Assembly (NCBI GenBank): GCA_950295325.1
Contig: OX485804.1
Span: forward strand, 35,574,429-35,638,428
Reading direction: 5' to 3'
DNA length: 64,000 nucleotides
DNA from: Polytrichum commune
Lineage: Eukaryota; Streptophyta; Polytrichopsida; Polytrichales; Polytrichaceae
A program made the translations under genes and the position numbers. Every line of letters begins with the position of its first letter. Position 1 is the first letter of the stretch. Positions 41,001-53,585 of the stretch are shown one piece after another. The notes below the pieces were generated by a model. That model did not search any database. It was not told where the DNA came from and worked only from the letters and a program-made list of their open reading frames with translations.

Positions 41001-44000
41001 TTTCTTTGGATGTGAATGCAAAACTTGATCTGTATGTCTTCTGACCTTTCAGCCTGCACAACTGTTTTTATAGAGTTGCCAACTACCAGTGCTTCTACAG
41101 CTTGCCCAACTTAGAACTCGGTTTTTGTGAAAAATAAAGTAGCGTTTACGCATGCTTTCCTCTCTAACACCAGCTGTATAGAGTCATGAATAGATTGATT
41201 CAAAGAATTGCATAGCGAGATTATTCTTTGTAGACTGTTTTATCCATACCATTCTGCTCAAACAGCTGTCCATTCTTCAAGGGTGACACTAGACACTGGA
41301 ATTCAGTAAGAAGGTGAGCGCGTTCTGACCTAAGACATTTGATGTGCAGAGAAACAATGAGGAATATAATGGCGAGAGGACATAGCAGAATTCCAGTGTA
41401 TGCTGGAGATAAGAAAAACATTATTGGTTTGATTCTGGTTTGTAGTAAGACTTTACAACCCATCACATGATATCATTGGTCTTTTTGATCTATTTTTGTG
41501 CCTCTAGAATTGATTTATCCAGCCACATTTTGTTTGTCATATTCAAATTTATATACTCATAATTACTTATAAAACTTCAGAAAATGCCATATTCCATTTG
41601 TTTGTAAGCAGATAGTGACCACGTTGATAATTGCCCATCACCATTGTATGGAAGTGTTGACAGAGATTTGTAGTGCATCGTCCCCAAGCCAAGAGTCTAT
41701 AGTGAGGAGATTGTAAACTTAATTTACGTTTAGAACTGTCCAGTAGAAAATACGGGCTGTTGCTGACCATTGGCTTTACCATATGGCAGGTCAAGAATCT
41801 GTTGACACTGCTTCCACATGATGAAATGTCAGTCCGAAATTGTACAATTCGGAAGATTCCCAGGTACCCCCTTGTTCCTACCTTGTTGTTCACCACAGGA
41901 GATTTACTGACACACATTGCTTTTCTTGCCAAAGATGTTGACAAGTACACCATACTTGCATCTCTTGCACCTTTTATCTCCTTTCTGCCGCCACAATTAA
42001 CAGCAGTGACATGTCTTTGGTTTACCTGGGTCTATCTGCCGTCAAACTATGAATTTATTTTTACGATTCACATTATTTTTCTAAATTCATTAAGATGTAT
42101 TATAGTCAATTTCAATGTGCACATCAGTTTCAGCTCAATCATTGCAATACCAATAGTATTACTGGTGTCTTAATATTTTCTTGAATCTGTTCAGGGTATC
42201 TGAAGACTCGCCTTTGTATGACATTCTAAATGATTTCCAGAAAGGACACAGCCACATGGCTGTTGTGGTGAAGTACAACAAAGAGAAAGCTGAGACAATA
42301 CAACAGAATCGAGAAAGGATTAAAGAGAGGCGACTTAGCTCTCGGCGGAGCTTCAATGTGCACGTTGATTCTGCTTCTTCATTGAGTATGTGATTGTAGT
42401 CCATAGCGTTTTTGTAACACATTGCAAGTGATTCATAACCTCAAGGTTTTGTTTGTGTTGCTCTCTGATCTTGGGTGCTCTTGAGGGTGAATGGGTACCC
42501 TTTCATATCTACTCAGGAACATGTAAGAGTGGAGAGAGAGTATTCACTTAAAGAGTGTTACCATGGCCCTCTATAAGGTTCCTGTTTACCAGGCTGCGTT
42601 ATGCTTTGAAGTGAGTAGTGGTTGTAAACAGCAGTAACAAGGAATGCTGTTACAATATTGCAGGAAACAATTTTGAGATATCCCATTCTTTCAAAGAAAT
42701 TTAGAATCTTGTGATTAAAGAATAATAGATTATTAGTAAGACGCTCTTGGGTGCTCATTTTTAGTGTTTTTTGGCTGAAAGTGCTTGTATATGCCTTCTG
42801 GCAGGTAATAAGTCTATAAAGCCTACAATGGTTGAGATACCAGAAAGCAAAGACATTGTAGTAGGGGTGGGCGATAATGACTCTGCTCAAAGAAACCAAG
42901 CAGGAAGTGGAACTGGAGTACTTGAGCAAGGTGGTCAATTGATAAACTCTAGATATCCAGTGATGAAACTAGATGAGGAAGGGAAGGCTTCAGGTCAGAT
43001 TTATCCACAGCGAAGCAAGAAATGGGCAAAATCTGGGGATCAAAATGTGCTAGAGATTCATGAAGACGGCGCTCTTCCAACCTTTGATGATGAGGAGGTT
43101 GTAGGTATCATCACCATGGAGGACCTAATCGAGGAGCTTCTACAGGTGAGGGCATGCAATTCACTTGAGCATATCCCAGTAAATCAAAATACACTTGCAT
43201 ACCATGTGCATTTGAACCTTCATATCGTCTCTGAAAACTAGATTATTCAATGCATTCTAAATTTTCCTTCAACTGCAAAGAGCTTATTTTATACAGATCA
43301 TAATGCTATATGTCTTAACTTGACGATGATATGACTGTTTCCAAGATGTTTTATTCTGTAGTTGGAACATAATTGAAGATCAAAGAAATTCTGATATGCA
43401 TACTTTGGTGTGGCTTGCTTCATCACATGGTCCTGCAGAGTGCGCTGGACTATATTATGATACTGATTGAGAGTTGGTTTATTATCAGGAGGAAATACTG
43501 GACGAGACCGATGACTATGTAGACATTCACAACAAGTAAGGGCCTGGTCGCCACTCCTTTGGCCTCATTCACTGTATTATGTTCAGAATGGTGCACTCCC
43601 TCTTTGGAAACTCTGCATGCCCCTCATACTACACATCATAGGCGTTGATCTCATCTCATAGTAGCTATAGATTCTTCAGTATATTTCATCCTATGAGTTA
43701 ATTACCTCAGGAAGGTTAAGTAGTCTATCCAGAGGGTTTTCTTTGTTCTCAGCCATAAGCATGAAATCAAATCTCAATCAAAGTAAACCAACAAGGACAT
43801 TAGATATTATTGCTTACAATGACAAACAAGCCAGCTTGTTGATAAAAGTAGATAATACAATCACTCAGCTACTCATAAGACAAAGCAGGTACTCATATTG
43901 AATATACAAGGTGACCCACTATTGTGTGTCACTTGAATCAGAAACCAGAATATTAGGTCATACCATGTAGAAATTATTGAATTTGTTCTTTGGAGTTGTT

Positions 44001-44241
44001 CTTTTCTTAAGTGACTTGCCGTGTCTGTAGGATTAAGGTGAATCTGTTACCAACTGGGTTATCTCCAGCTTCCCCAACTTCAGACATGGAGTCAGTTCCT
44101 GCCACAGGTATCCAGCGTATGCCTATGCGAGCGTCATCAGGAATCATTGCTCAAAGTGCTTCTCCTTGGAAATCACCTTTGGCTTCACCACGCACAGCTG
44201 TTATGCGCCCTGTCATTGCGCGCACAGTTAGCTACACTTGA
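38063..44241 (+). CDS. DUF21 and CBS-domain membrane protein (CNNM/CorC type)
   Basis: Plant relative of CNNM/CorC proteins, a family linked to divalent cation (Mg2+) transport or its control; several plant members sit in vacuolar or plasma membranes, but location is not visible here. Twelve exons, all with GT-AG borders and matching phases: 38063-38237, 38703-38779, 39187-39270, 39430-39543, 40340-40426, 40892-41031, 41350-41437, 41790-41863, 42195-42385, 42805-43145, 43489-43535, 44031-44241. Together 542 residues. DUF21 is residues ~10-170: hydrophobic segments at 12-32, 70-84, 92-110 and 130-148, with [19 protein letters not shown] and QAVCSRYGL as family signatures. The linker [20 protein letters not shown] leads into a CBS pair (GHSRIPVY, then [19 protein letters not shown]), interrupted by a ~90-residue hydrophilic insert, ending at [20 protein letters not shown]. 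The Ser/Pro-rich tail is 474-542. Exon 2 is only 77 bases. Intron 4 carries a long foldback. Confidence 0.95.
39712..40025. repeat. Foldback (arms ~130 bp, loop ~56 bp) in intron 4 of the DUF21 gene
   Basis: The left arm 39712-39842 and right arm 39899-40025 are reverse complements with scattered mismatches. The inner parts pair best: CTGGACATCTGACCACTGTT against AACAGTGGTCAGACGTCCAG. Further out ACTCCTCATGAAGAA pairs with TTCTTCACGAGGAGT, and TTGTGTGG with CCACACAA. It lies wholly in the intron, so the primary transcript could form a long hairpin. It may be a foldback transposon or a small-RNA precursor. Confidence 0.85.
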
Positions 44242-45052
44242 GTACTTAGGTAAGATTCTCCTTTTCCAAGTTTGTCCGAGAGTTTCACTGTTTCTGACTT
44301 TCTATTAACTTCCATGCCTAGTTTCATGCAAGTTTCTCCATACTGCTCTAAGAGTTCATAATCTGACAAGTCTTGTGTGAAACTAGACTGTTTAGAGACA
44401 TGTCCTTGAAAGATGATTGAAAACTATCAGTTAAACTATTGATATTGTGAATTGCTGTAGATGGAGTTTAAGCCGGTTACTATTTTACCATTGCAGAGCA
44501 TAACTTAACAACCAATGAAATGAAGATCCAGGCGGTGGTTGATGTTGTTTTACCACATTCATGGATTCTAATTGTACCTTCATCACACAAGGTTGTGAAA
44601 GTATGGTAGACTGCTATGTGTGTACATAGACGTTTCTTTAAGGAGAAAAGCCTGGTCTAGGTTTGTAAACTATAGGCCAACATGTGATAGAGTTACTGAG
44701 ATCAAGCTGTAGTCTGAATCTCTACCTGACAAGCAGAGGGCTGTCAGTCTGCCAGATGCCTTGCCTGGCTCTTTTGACATCCATAGGTGCTCTAATTCCA
44801 GGCTTTCCATGGTTTTTGTCCTCCCAAGTCCTTTTGGGTGAGAGTTAGCTGTGACCTTCTTATGCAGTTGGTGATTGCTGTGTTTGTACGGCTTGTTGGC
44901 TGTGATGTATTGTTCCTTGATCTTGGAGGTCAAGATTGTTTTTTGAAAATTGAGTTGATTTAAGATCAAAGAATTTTAATGCTCAAATGTTTTTTTAATC
45001 AAAACAAACTTCGTACAAAGTACTTGAACCATCTGTAAGTTCAAAGCCAATC
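44242..45052 (+). other. 3' UTR of the DUF21 gene, with a possible 3' UTR intron
   Basis: Eight bases after the stop, CTTAG/GTAAGA at 44250 looks like a donor, and TTACCATTGCAG ending at 44496 like an acceptor. This would be an intron of 247 bp in the 3' UTR, which could mark the transcript for nonsense-mediated decay if the spliced junction lies far enough downstream of the stop. After about 44650 nothing is recognised. Confidence 0.4.
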
Positions 45053-45477
45053 TAAGATAGAAATACCATAACCTGTGAAAATAAGGTAATTCGCATTGAA
45101 GATCTGGTCTGACAATCATGAGATAATTTTCCAAGATAGACGAGAAGGATTCATGAAGAACGGAAGTTGTTTCATATTTTTCTGCCCTATACAAAAAATG
45201 CTACAATTTTCAAAGTGGAAAGTTGTCCAACCCCCTACTCGTTCACTAGATTCTCCCTACACTGAACATGGTAATCTGCATTTACATACAAAATATCACC
45301 TAAATCGGTTACCTTATGAGTACATTTAACACTTGACTCCCATTGGCTACACTAAGTGTACATGCATTGAAGTTGCTGTTGAGCCATGATCCGTTTTAGA
45401 AATGGCACTTCACCATTATGATGGTGGTCTAGTGCATGGCTAGAGGGTGGTTAACCGATTATGGTATTTCTACCTTA
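45053..45477. mobile_element. MITE family B, copy 2 (~425 bp)
   Basis: Same orientation as, and near full-length match to, 10607-11035. It starts TAAGATAGAAATACCATAAC, ends with the inverse of TAAGGTAGAAATACCATAAT, and has TA on both sides. Shared interior landmarks are GATCTGGTCTGACAATCATG and CCCCCTACTCGTTCACTAGA. Confidence 0.85.
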
Positions 45478-48400
45478 AACATCTTGACTTGCGAAAAACC
45501 CAAGCACAAGATCTTGATTGCAAATATTCAATAAATGACTCAAAGCAAGGTATTATTATTTAATGGAATTGTGTCTTAAGATTCAAAACTAAGTTTTGTA
45601 CAACCTAGTATGACAGATACAACAATCACAACCAAGAGTAAAAATGGTGGTTCAGATGAGTACTAGATATTGCATAAAATTGGACGATGGATTGTTTCAA
45701 GTACTTGATTTTACTTGTGCTCTGATTCCAACTTCTTCAATTAGAGAATCTCATTAGAAGAGTAAAGCTATGTCTATTAGGGTTACTATTTTAAGATTTC
45801 TGAAAATGAATATATCAACATCTCATCGTTCTTGTAACCAAGTCCTGTTGGTGTTTTGTCAAACATTCAAGGCTTTAGGCACCTCGTATATATATAACTG
45901 GCTAACTTGTCCTAGTGTGGCCTACTGTTTGGAGTTACAAATTGCTTTAACTTTATACTAGAAGTATCATTCTTCACCAGATAAGTTAGTTCCTATTCTT
46001 TAATGTGCATACTATACTTAACATGTGAATAGCGTAACCCACAATATTCGCATTGACCAACATTCATTGTGTTGAAATCACTAGGTGACATCTAGAGAGG
46101 TTGTCATATGAAACTTGGTGTTACACTTAACTTTTTGTCATTCTCTGTAGGTATTAAATTTAAATATCCTTGTAATGAGACCTTTCCCTATCATTGAGAG
46201 GGAACCTTTTGAAAACTGGTTTGAAGGCACATTTGATACCTTGAAAGATTGGCACATCAAGATTTTCACCTTCCATGGAACCAAATAGTATACAACTCTA
46301 TGAGTTAAGTATTATTGGAGCATCTTTGTCTGGACCATGAAACCAAAACAATAGAAAGTTATTATGTCAACTTCAAAAACATAATATAAGAAGCTACCAC
46401 CCATCAAATTTCACCTAGTCATTTGAACGCAATGACCCCCTTTAAGTTCAAATGTGCATTGCTTTGTAGGGTGCTTGAATGTGATTAGAATCTTGCTAAA
46501 TTGAAGTGAATAAAGATTCAGCCTTGGTCAACTTTTCAAGAGCTTTCAAATATGCTATGTGTGGATTGAAGTCTTCTTATCTATATACAACAATTCTTTT
46601 ACTTTAGGGTCCTTCTTTTACTCTAGTTCAACATTAGTTTCACATAGAAGGTTTATTCCTAGTTATTTTTGTTTTGAAACTTATCTAGGTAAAAAATTAA
46701 GTTGTAGACTCACATTACACCTGCAATTCCAGTTACTAAGTACACACAATTGATGTTTGGGCTACACTAAAAAAAATCTTTGCATACCGTTAGATGATGA
46801 AATAGACAATGATAATGTAATGAAATTGTAGTGTTCAAATTGTTGTTTGCATCATGCACGTATTGTGTGCAATCTTATAACACCTATGTTGAATATGTAA
46901 GAAGGTTGTGAAGAATGCAACAAGCAACAATCATCTCATATGCATGCTCAAATGTGACAACTAGATTTCTGAGAACTAAAACTCTTCTTTTCAACATATG
47001 CTGCGCAATTTAAATCTTGACTTGTTTTGCCCTCCAACTTTTTCAAAGGCATGTGTTGAGTACTTTCAATCGTCCTTTTTTCAATATACTTGTCAGCAAT
47101 GGATATGGAATTAAATATGCATGACTCTTTGGCTTTCATAATTCATGATTTTCCACCGTAAAGTTTAGAAGTTCAAATGTGAAGCATCATCATGCACTCC
47201 TCCTACTGCAATTATGCAAATATGCAAACACTTACATCAATGGTCACAACTTCCTTGCAGCAAAGTTGAATAAAAATTCAACTGGTAGAATTCATCAATA
47301 GGAATATGTTTTTATGTTGGTCGTTTTGCTCACATAATGTGTGACCCTTTGATAGTACCCACATGTGAGGGCGAATAACATTGAAAGATGGAATATAGGA
47401 TGTCATTATCATCTTTTGAGTACATATGAGACCTGGGGTGGTCTATGGATTGGACCAAAGTTTGGCTGCCAACTAGAACTGATTGGCCACATATGGTGTT
47501 AGTAACAAGTTCTCCAAGTGGATTCCAGTTGCAAGGTGATTGTTGATGTAAAGCGGTCTCTAAACTGAGAGCCAAACGTTGGTCTTGGTCAAGTGTCCAA
47601 CCGAAACTAGCCACGTGTGTAAGGTAATACTAGGACAGAGCACTCTTGCAATAAAGTTTTGATCCTCTTAGATTGGATTTTGAAGTAATAACTTCAAAAC
47701 CCTCATCATAAACAAACCTCTCATTCGTTTGATGAAGAAATTTGGCCAAAATCAGTAATATCATAGAGTGGGGGGAAAGTTGCAAACATTGCATGTTCAT
47801 CAAGTGACAACTTCATCAAAACGTCATGTCAAATGTGAACACTTCATGAGCCATCGCAAATAATTAGTGATGAAATTTTTGTGATCGAGTTTGAGACGTG
47901 ACAAACAACTTCAATTATAGCTACACGTTACAAATTGATGAAGATTGCCTTTCTTCTTTAAGCAAGAGTTTATTCATTTGAGTTCGAGGGTCCCATTTTG
48001 GGACGGTTATAGGGTTGAGAAGACCCCCTTTGAAGTGAACTGTCGTAAACCAACCCTCTTAATAATTCGTCCAAACAAACCATATCACTGCAAAGAATTA
48101 CTGGAAGCGTGCTTAAAACTAACGAAAGAGGGTTGGAAACTTCAAAATGTGGGTGGCCATGTGGCACTCAAGCCATGCCCACATGGCGCCACCTAGCCGC
48201 CACTTCATGGTATGTTCTCTATCATCCTTACACGGTGCCATGACCAATTACAAGACTCCCTTTGCCTAAACACGCCCACGCCTCTTTGTGAACTAAAAAT
48301 CCGTGAATTCATCAAAACCATTAGATTTGATGATTTATTTCCTTGAATCATACTAAAAGGAAAGTTGTTGCCCACGATATCCTTTCATGACCATAGAATT

Positions 48401-49020
48401 ATATCCTACATACAATTGACGAGCCAATCTTCACTTATTGAGGAGGAGGATTGGACTTAGGCCATAAAGCTGTACATTTATAAGAACATATATTAAACAC
48501 TTTGTAGCAGTGGCTAGATAATTTAGGTTTTGAAACGTTATTGTTATTAAAGAAACTCCACATAACATTACTTAGCTCATTGGTTGTGTTCCAAGGGACC
48601 AGATGTTGGATGAGCATAAATTTTCCTTTGATTCTAGGATTTCTCGGTTATAGGGAGCATTCAAACTCTGCACTGTAGAATCTTTTGACAAGAAACTATA
48701 ATTTATCATACTTTTTTGAATCACAACCTCGTTTTTTTTGGAAAAGAAACCATCGTTTGACTGTTGAGTATTGTTATGCATCACCTATAGGGTTATAACA
48801 CTTAGTTTTACATGTAACCTTATTGCCTCAATCTCCCACATGAATATGGAAGCCACCCAAACAAGTAAATATTAGAAATAAACATAATAATAAATCCAAG
48901 AGTTGGTTTCATTTCAAAAACATATATTGTGGAGAGACTTCTAGCCACGTTGGCTTTTTTATATTTTTTATATTTTTATTTTCTCAACATTGAAGAATTA
49001 AAGGGCTGCTCATGACCAAA
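45478..49020. other. Intergenic, nothing recognised
   Basis: AT-rich, with no repeat partner seen in this window. The plus-strand frame at 47945-48196 is open for 83 codons (about VEKTPFEVNCRKPTL) but fits no family I know. Confidence 0.5.
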
Positions 49021-49530
49021 GTGGGTGCGGTTCACTATGATAGGGAACGTAGAGAACGCGAAGGGAACTTCACAGAAGCAGGAAACGTGACGGAGCGCGA
49101 AGGAGGAGAGGAAGCACGGCCGGAGAATTCCAAAAGTGCTCATCATGTTTTCCGTTTAACTTCTTAAACAAGATAAGACCGCCGCATCCCCACGAGCTGC
49201 ATTGTTGAAGGGAGCACCAGAGGTTGCAGATCTTGGTGGAGTTTTGCAACTTGTAACAGGTCGGCCGCAATTTGATTCGCAGTGAGTGCTCCAACATGGC
49301 AGGTTTGGTGGACTCAGACACCGAAAATGCAAGACGTTCTTTTTTCTGGCAGAATGAATGATGTGATGAGCTTTGTTTGATTCAAGTCTTATGGAGGGAG
49401 TTTCTTGGGATTTTCAGTTTTGGGTTTTCATCTCTTCATAATTGCTGTCTTTGGTGTTCCATATCCGGAGAGTTTCGATTTTGGTTGTGGCAGTGAAAGT
49501 GAGAATGAGAACTTACATAAAAGCTTAGGA
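49021..49530. other. GC-rich, promoter-like island without a recognisable gene
   Basis: Composition shifts sharply to GC-rich at 49030-49320, much as upstream of LPD and the rhamnose synthase. It contains GGGAACG and GAACGCG motifs around 49046-49075. An ATG at 49296 opens MAGLVDSDTENARRSFFWQN and stops soon after. From 49330 the sequence turns T-rich, like a leader intron. It may be the start of a gene truncated by later insertions, or the source of a non-coding transcript. Confidence 0.35.
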
Positions 49531-50089
49531 TCGTAATTTGAGTACTTGTGTGGGGTCTCTGGATGCGAGTGCTGAATTTGAACCTCAGTTCTTGCAAAAC
49601 CCAGAACTGGGTCAGTTTTTTTCTGGAGAGAGACGTATAATGGTTCCTAATGGATACCCACATATCCAAGTCTGGAATTTACACATCCGAAAGCAAATCA
49701 TAACCGATCATCTATTTGTTTCACTTCTAAGAATTTATAAGATATACTCACATGGACTCCCAACTATAGCAAGCTCAACTTTTCATGTTCCTCATTTGGA
49801 TTTGTTAATGTGCTCATATAATTTCTATTTTCTTGTCAAACCCCTACATATCCTGAAATCAACTCAGTGCTCCAATTTGATGGGTCTTGTGGAAGTCGGA
49901 CATCATTAACGTGGCGCTGAAAGGTGACCTCTGATTTAGTAAAAAAAAAAAGTTCGCAATCTGATTGGTGGAAATCGATGGCCTCTCAACCTTTGGCCAT
50001 AGTGTGAAGTGGCCCTAAGTCTGTAATGATCAAATTGTTTTTTTACAAGGAATGACAAATAATGTGAGTTGTACATATAGTGTTCGTGA
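49531..50089. other. Repeat-containing spacer next to the truncated copy
   Basis: Contains family E-like end sequence (about 49975-50020). At 50044-50092 it carries a piece (ACAAGGAATGACAAATAATG, then TAGTGTT, then GTGACAC) shared with 60188-60233. That shared piece abuts the breakpoint of the truncated zinc-finger exon copy. Confidence 0.5.
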
Positions 50090-50433
50090 CACCTTCATGC
50101 TCCTCGAGGGTTGCAACCATACACCTCCCATGAGGTTGAGGCCCTCAAAGGCATCAGCTCGTACTGAGAAGAAGCACGTGGGACGTGGAACTATAAAATG
50201 ATGTCTAGATTCTAATAATAAGTTCTTGCAATCCATGATCAATTTTGACGAAGAAGAAGATGCCAAATTAGGCACTTGCCTCAGGCTGGGTGGGGATATC
50301 GACATGGCTGGATGGATGGAGATCCCACCCAGCTGGTTGTTGTACACAATATCGTCCTTCTCCAGGTTCAAATGTCCAGCATTCCGTTGTGATACCAACA
50401 AACCTATAAAGCACTAGAAAAGACAACCAAATT
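50090..50433 (-). pseudogene. Truncated duplicate of exon 2 of the DnaJ-type zinc-finger gene
   Basis: Matches 51468-51813 at a constant offset of 1378 bp, with nine substitutions and one 2-base indel by my count. It covers the end of the intron (including the acceptor) and the first ~107 codons of exon 2. It stops just before the zinc-finger part, where unrelated repeat sequence takes over. Six of the differences change an amino acid, as expected of an unconstrained copy. It lacks exon 1 and all CxxCxGxG motifs, so it cannot make the protein. Confidence 0.85.
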
Positions 50434-51170
50434 TCCATGTGCGGGTGAAATTGACAAACACCACCATGTAGATGACACAAATTTGGACACCTCTCCAAAT
50501 TGGAAGTGTGCACTAAATTCCCCATGAAAATGAGCAATGACAATTAACAAAAGCTGACAACATTATGGGAGAACTTGAAGTTTGAGGACAGGTCATTGAC
50601 TGCCTCTCTGTTCCGGAACTATCATATTATTCAAGGTAAATTTAAACTAGAAAGTCTGGTTGACAAAAGCTCCCACAGAATTATCATGAGAATACTGTAA
50701 AGAGTCCCGATGGTTTCCAGGTTCAAGCCCCAATGGATTTCCAAGTTCCATAATGTCCAATATGTTATCACCGCCTCACTGTTGCATCTTATCTTCCACA
50801 AATACAATGCAAGTCTGTGCCTACTCAAGCATGGATATCACCCATATTACCACTGATCACTGTACTGAGGAAAAAATGTGTCACTATGCTGACTGACTTT
50901 GTGTTAGATGACTTCAGACATTGAAACCTTGTTCAGACACATATGTGCCATGCACTACAATCAACTCAGTTAAGAAGCCGGACATATTTTCCTGGTCACT
51001 CCATGTTAGGAGGTTACCTGGTAGGTAGTGTTCAAGATAAACGTTGAGAACAATGTTTTCTCCAATTTCAAACAGGGCTACACCTTCAATCAGCCGAAGG
51101 GAAAAATCCTCAAAGTGCAGACTTGCTTTTGTCCACATCTTTAGTAAAATACAGAGATTCCGTGCAATGA
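50434..51170. other. Spacer between the zinc-finger gene and its truncated copy
   Basis: Probably includes the zinc-finger gene's 3' UTR, downstream of 51171 on the minus strand. The frame at 50914-51384 overlaps the gene in another phase and is a shadow. Confidence 0.5.
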
Positions 51171-52510
51171 TCAATTCTGCACCAAATCGGTGGACCCATT
51201 CGGTGATGTGTCCTCCGGGAAATGAAACCCTATGATGCCCCTTTTCTCTCCAGTTCCAAGACATCTTGTACAATAACTCAACCCACATCCTCGACAATCC
51301 CAACACCACTGTGGCCACTCTCCCTTGGGCAACATAGCCATCTCTTTGAAATTGAGTCGACCTCGTCCACAACATCGGTTGCACCTTACTTTACCCTTTC
51401 CTTTGCAAATAACACATGGAGGATCTGGTAGTTGACTGGGCTCTCGTTTCACATTTGATTCTGTTTTCACCTTCATGCTCCTCGAGGGTCGCAACCATAC
51501 ACCTCCCATGAGGTTGAGGCCCTCAAAGGCATCAGCTCGTACCGAGAAGAAGCACGTGGGACGTGGAACTATAAAATGATGTCTAGATTCTAATAATAAG
51601 TTCTTGCAATCCATGATCATTTCTGACGAAGAAGAAGATGCCAAATTAGGCACTTTCCTCAGGCTGGCTGGGGATATCGACATGGCTGGATGGATGGAGA
51701 TCCCACCCAGCTGGTTGTTGTACACAATATCGTCCTTCTCCAGGTTCAAATGTCCAGAATTCCGTTGTGATACCAACAAACCTATACAGCACTAGAAAAG
51801 ACATAACCAAATTGGTTGAGTCAAGACTAACAAATTCTCAAGTTGAAAAGTTCTCTTTCCAATATATGTAAAACAACAGAGTATTGTTTACGTCAACGGG
51901 ACTTTTAGCCGAGAGTTGGTCATTTTGCATACACTACCGTCCATGTTCAGTAAGCTTCGTAAATCCCTTCTTGCATGCTTCGAAGTAGTGTGGAAGTTGC
52001 ACAGAGAACATTCTATATCAGTTCATTTACGGTCAAACTCACTTTGGCATGCCAAGAGGTGCTAATATGAGTTTGGCCCTCAATGAACCAAATGTTGCTC
52101 TCCATTCAAGGTCAAACCCTACCTCCAGGCATGCACCACAAGTGGGAAGGACATATTGATAGTATGTGCAAAACAGCCATTGGGAAGTCATGAGGAAACT
52201 CCCAATGAAAAGTCCCATTGAGTACAAGGATAACTCTGATATGTAGATGAAAATTTCATATTGGTTCGCAAGCTACTGGATTTGGAGAACATAGATAAGA
52301 TGTGTCACCGACAAACGTTGCATTCTTAGTCTTTCGGTACTCCCGAGAGCCATTCAATGCTAGAGGATCCAACAAAAGAAAGAATAGAGTACCTACTACA
52401 CATTTTGGAGACGTTAAACGGGTGATCGCACGGGTGCTGAGGCTGTCGACGGCCACAGGTTGAGCGGCTGGTGAGAGGATGGCTCGGGATGGTTCAAGAT
52501 ATTGATTCAT
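51171..52510 (-). CDS. DnaJ-type CxxCxGxG zinc-finger protein, probably plastid
   Basis: Small protein with the cysteine-rich zinc domain of DnaJ but no J domain, like a plant group that acts as plastid thiol chaperones or assembly factors (BSD2, LQY1 and others); the exact ortholog is not decided. Proposed exons on the minus strand: 52510-52393 and 51781-51171, joined in phase 1 (GTAG/GTACTC and CTGTATAG/GT), giving 242 residues. Four zinc motifs are at Cys162/165, 173/176, 199/202 and 210/213 (CVICKGKG, CNRCCGRG, CWDCRGCG, CTRCLGTG), followed by KRGIIGFHFP. The first ~40 residues are rich in Ser, Ala, Thr and Arg with almost no acids, as in transit peptides. Exon 2 has no ATG at its open start, which is why I add exon 1; the join is predicted, not proven. 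An internal Met73 (MSISPASLRK) is an alternative start. A near-identical truncated copy of exon 2 lies 1.4 kb away. Confidence 0.7.
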
Positions 52511-53585
52511 ATGCACGGGTGCGACGGCACGGGGTCAAACTAGAACTCTTACAAATGTGGCTCTATACAGGTAAATTCTATACATTATGATTAGTCAGAT
52601 AGGTCACACTGCAGGATAAAATTGAATTCAAATTCAGAAAGGATCGAATTCAGAGAGGTGACTGAAAGATGTTGTAAAACCGACGAAGTCAGAGGACTGA
52701 GAGGGATGAAACTAAGACAGGGTCTAACATTGACGGTTTAACGCTATATCCATCTATCTGCCTATCTAATTTGAGCTACAACGTTATCCATACCAGAGAG
52801 TTTTCGGAGGTCAGAGAAACACAGAAACCGAAAATTCCAAACACAAATATGAACACGAAGGAAAAAAAACACCGCAACGTATCAATCATCAAAAATAAAC
52901 ACAAGGGGAGGAGGTCCTGCATTTGCAGCTAACCTAAAAAGAAAAATGTTCAATCCAAATGTTCAACCCAATCGTCTTACCTATACTACATGTCTAACAG
53001 AATTGCACAAACACATATACCACATTTACATCTTCATGTTTGAAACATTGGCTTACATGTTTTTGGTTGCAATTCATTTTCCAATCTTTTATAGCCAGTT
53101 TTACATTGAAGTACACTCTAACCTTGTTTATACAACACCCTCAATATTACGACACGTTTTTGCGAGACCAAACTGGGTAGGCAAAAAAAACCTTTGGACT
53201 CCTATTTCAAAAGTTCTTGAAGAATACTTGTATTTGTTTGGAGTTATGAATAAATATTTTATACCATCTATAGCTTAAACTCGTTGTATATATTTTTAAG
53301 CTCATATTACTTCTCTTTTCATATTCCCTTGATAATACGACAACTTTACACCATTTGTCATATTAATGAGAAGACGACACCTGGGTAATACAATTTTTTT
53401 GTGTTTCCCAAACATGTCATACCAAAGAGGGAGAACAGTAGCCAAAAAAATAGATCTAGAATTTTGCTAGAATTACATTAAAAATAATGTAACATGGTTT
53501 TTCCCTTGCTTTCAAAAAAGTGCCGATCAAGTGAGTATCAAACACATGTAACTAATGTCCGGTTGTGAACGATTTGCAAGATGAA
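52511..53585. other. Upstream region of the zinc-finger gene, then intergenic
   Basis: 52511-52560 is GC-rich and probably holds the minus-strand leader of the zinc-finger gene. Around 53100-53410 are repeated ATACGACA-type motifs (for example TATTACGACAC, GATAATACGACAAC, AGACGACACC) in both orientations, as at the ends of pogo-like MITEs; not resolved. The frame at 52946-53278 is not convincing as a gene. Confidence 0.4.

Noticed and set aside
49538-49909. 123-codon plus-strand frame as a gene
   Set aside because: No ATG at its start, no family motif, and its end runs into repeat sequence.
50914-51384. 156-codon minus-strand frame
   Set aside because: Overlaps the zinc-finger coding exon in a different phase; the CxxCxGxG frame is the real one.
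52946-53278. 110-codon plus-strand frame as a gene
   Set aside because: Low-complexity composition, contains ATACGACA-type repeat motifs, no homology signal.
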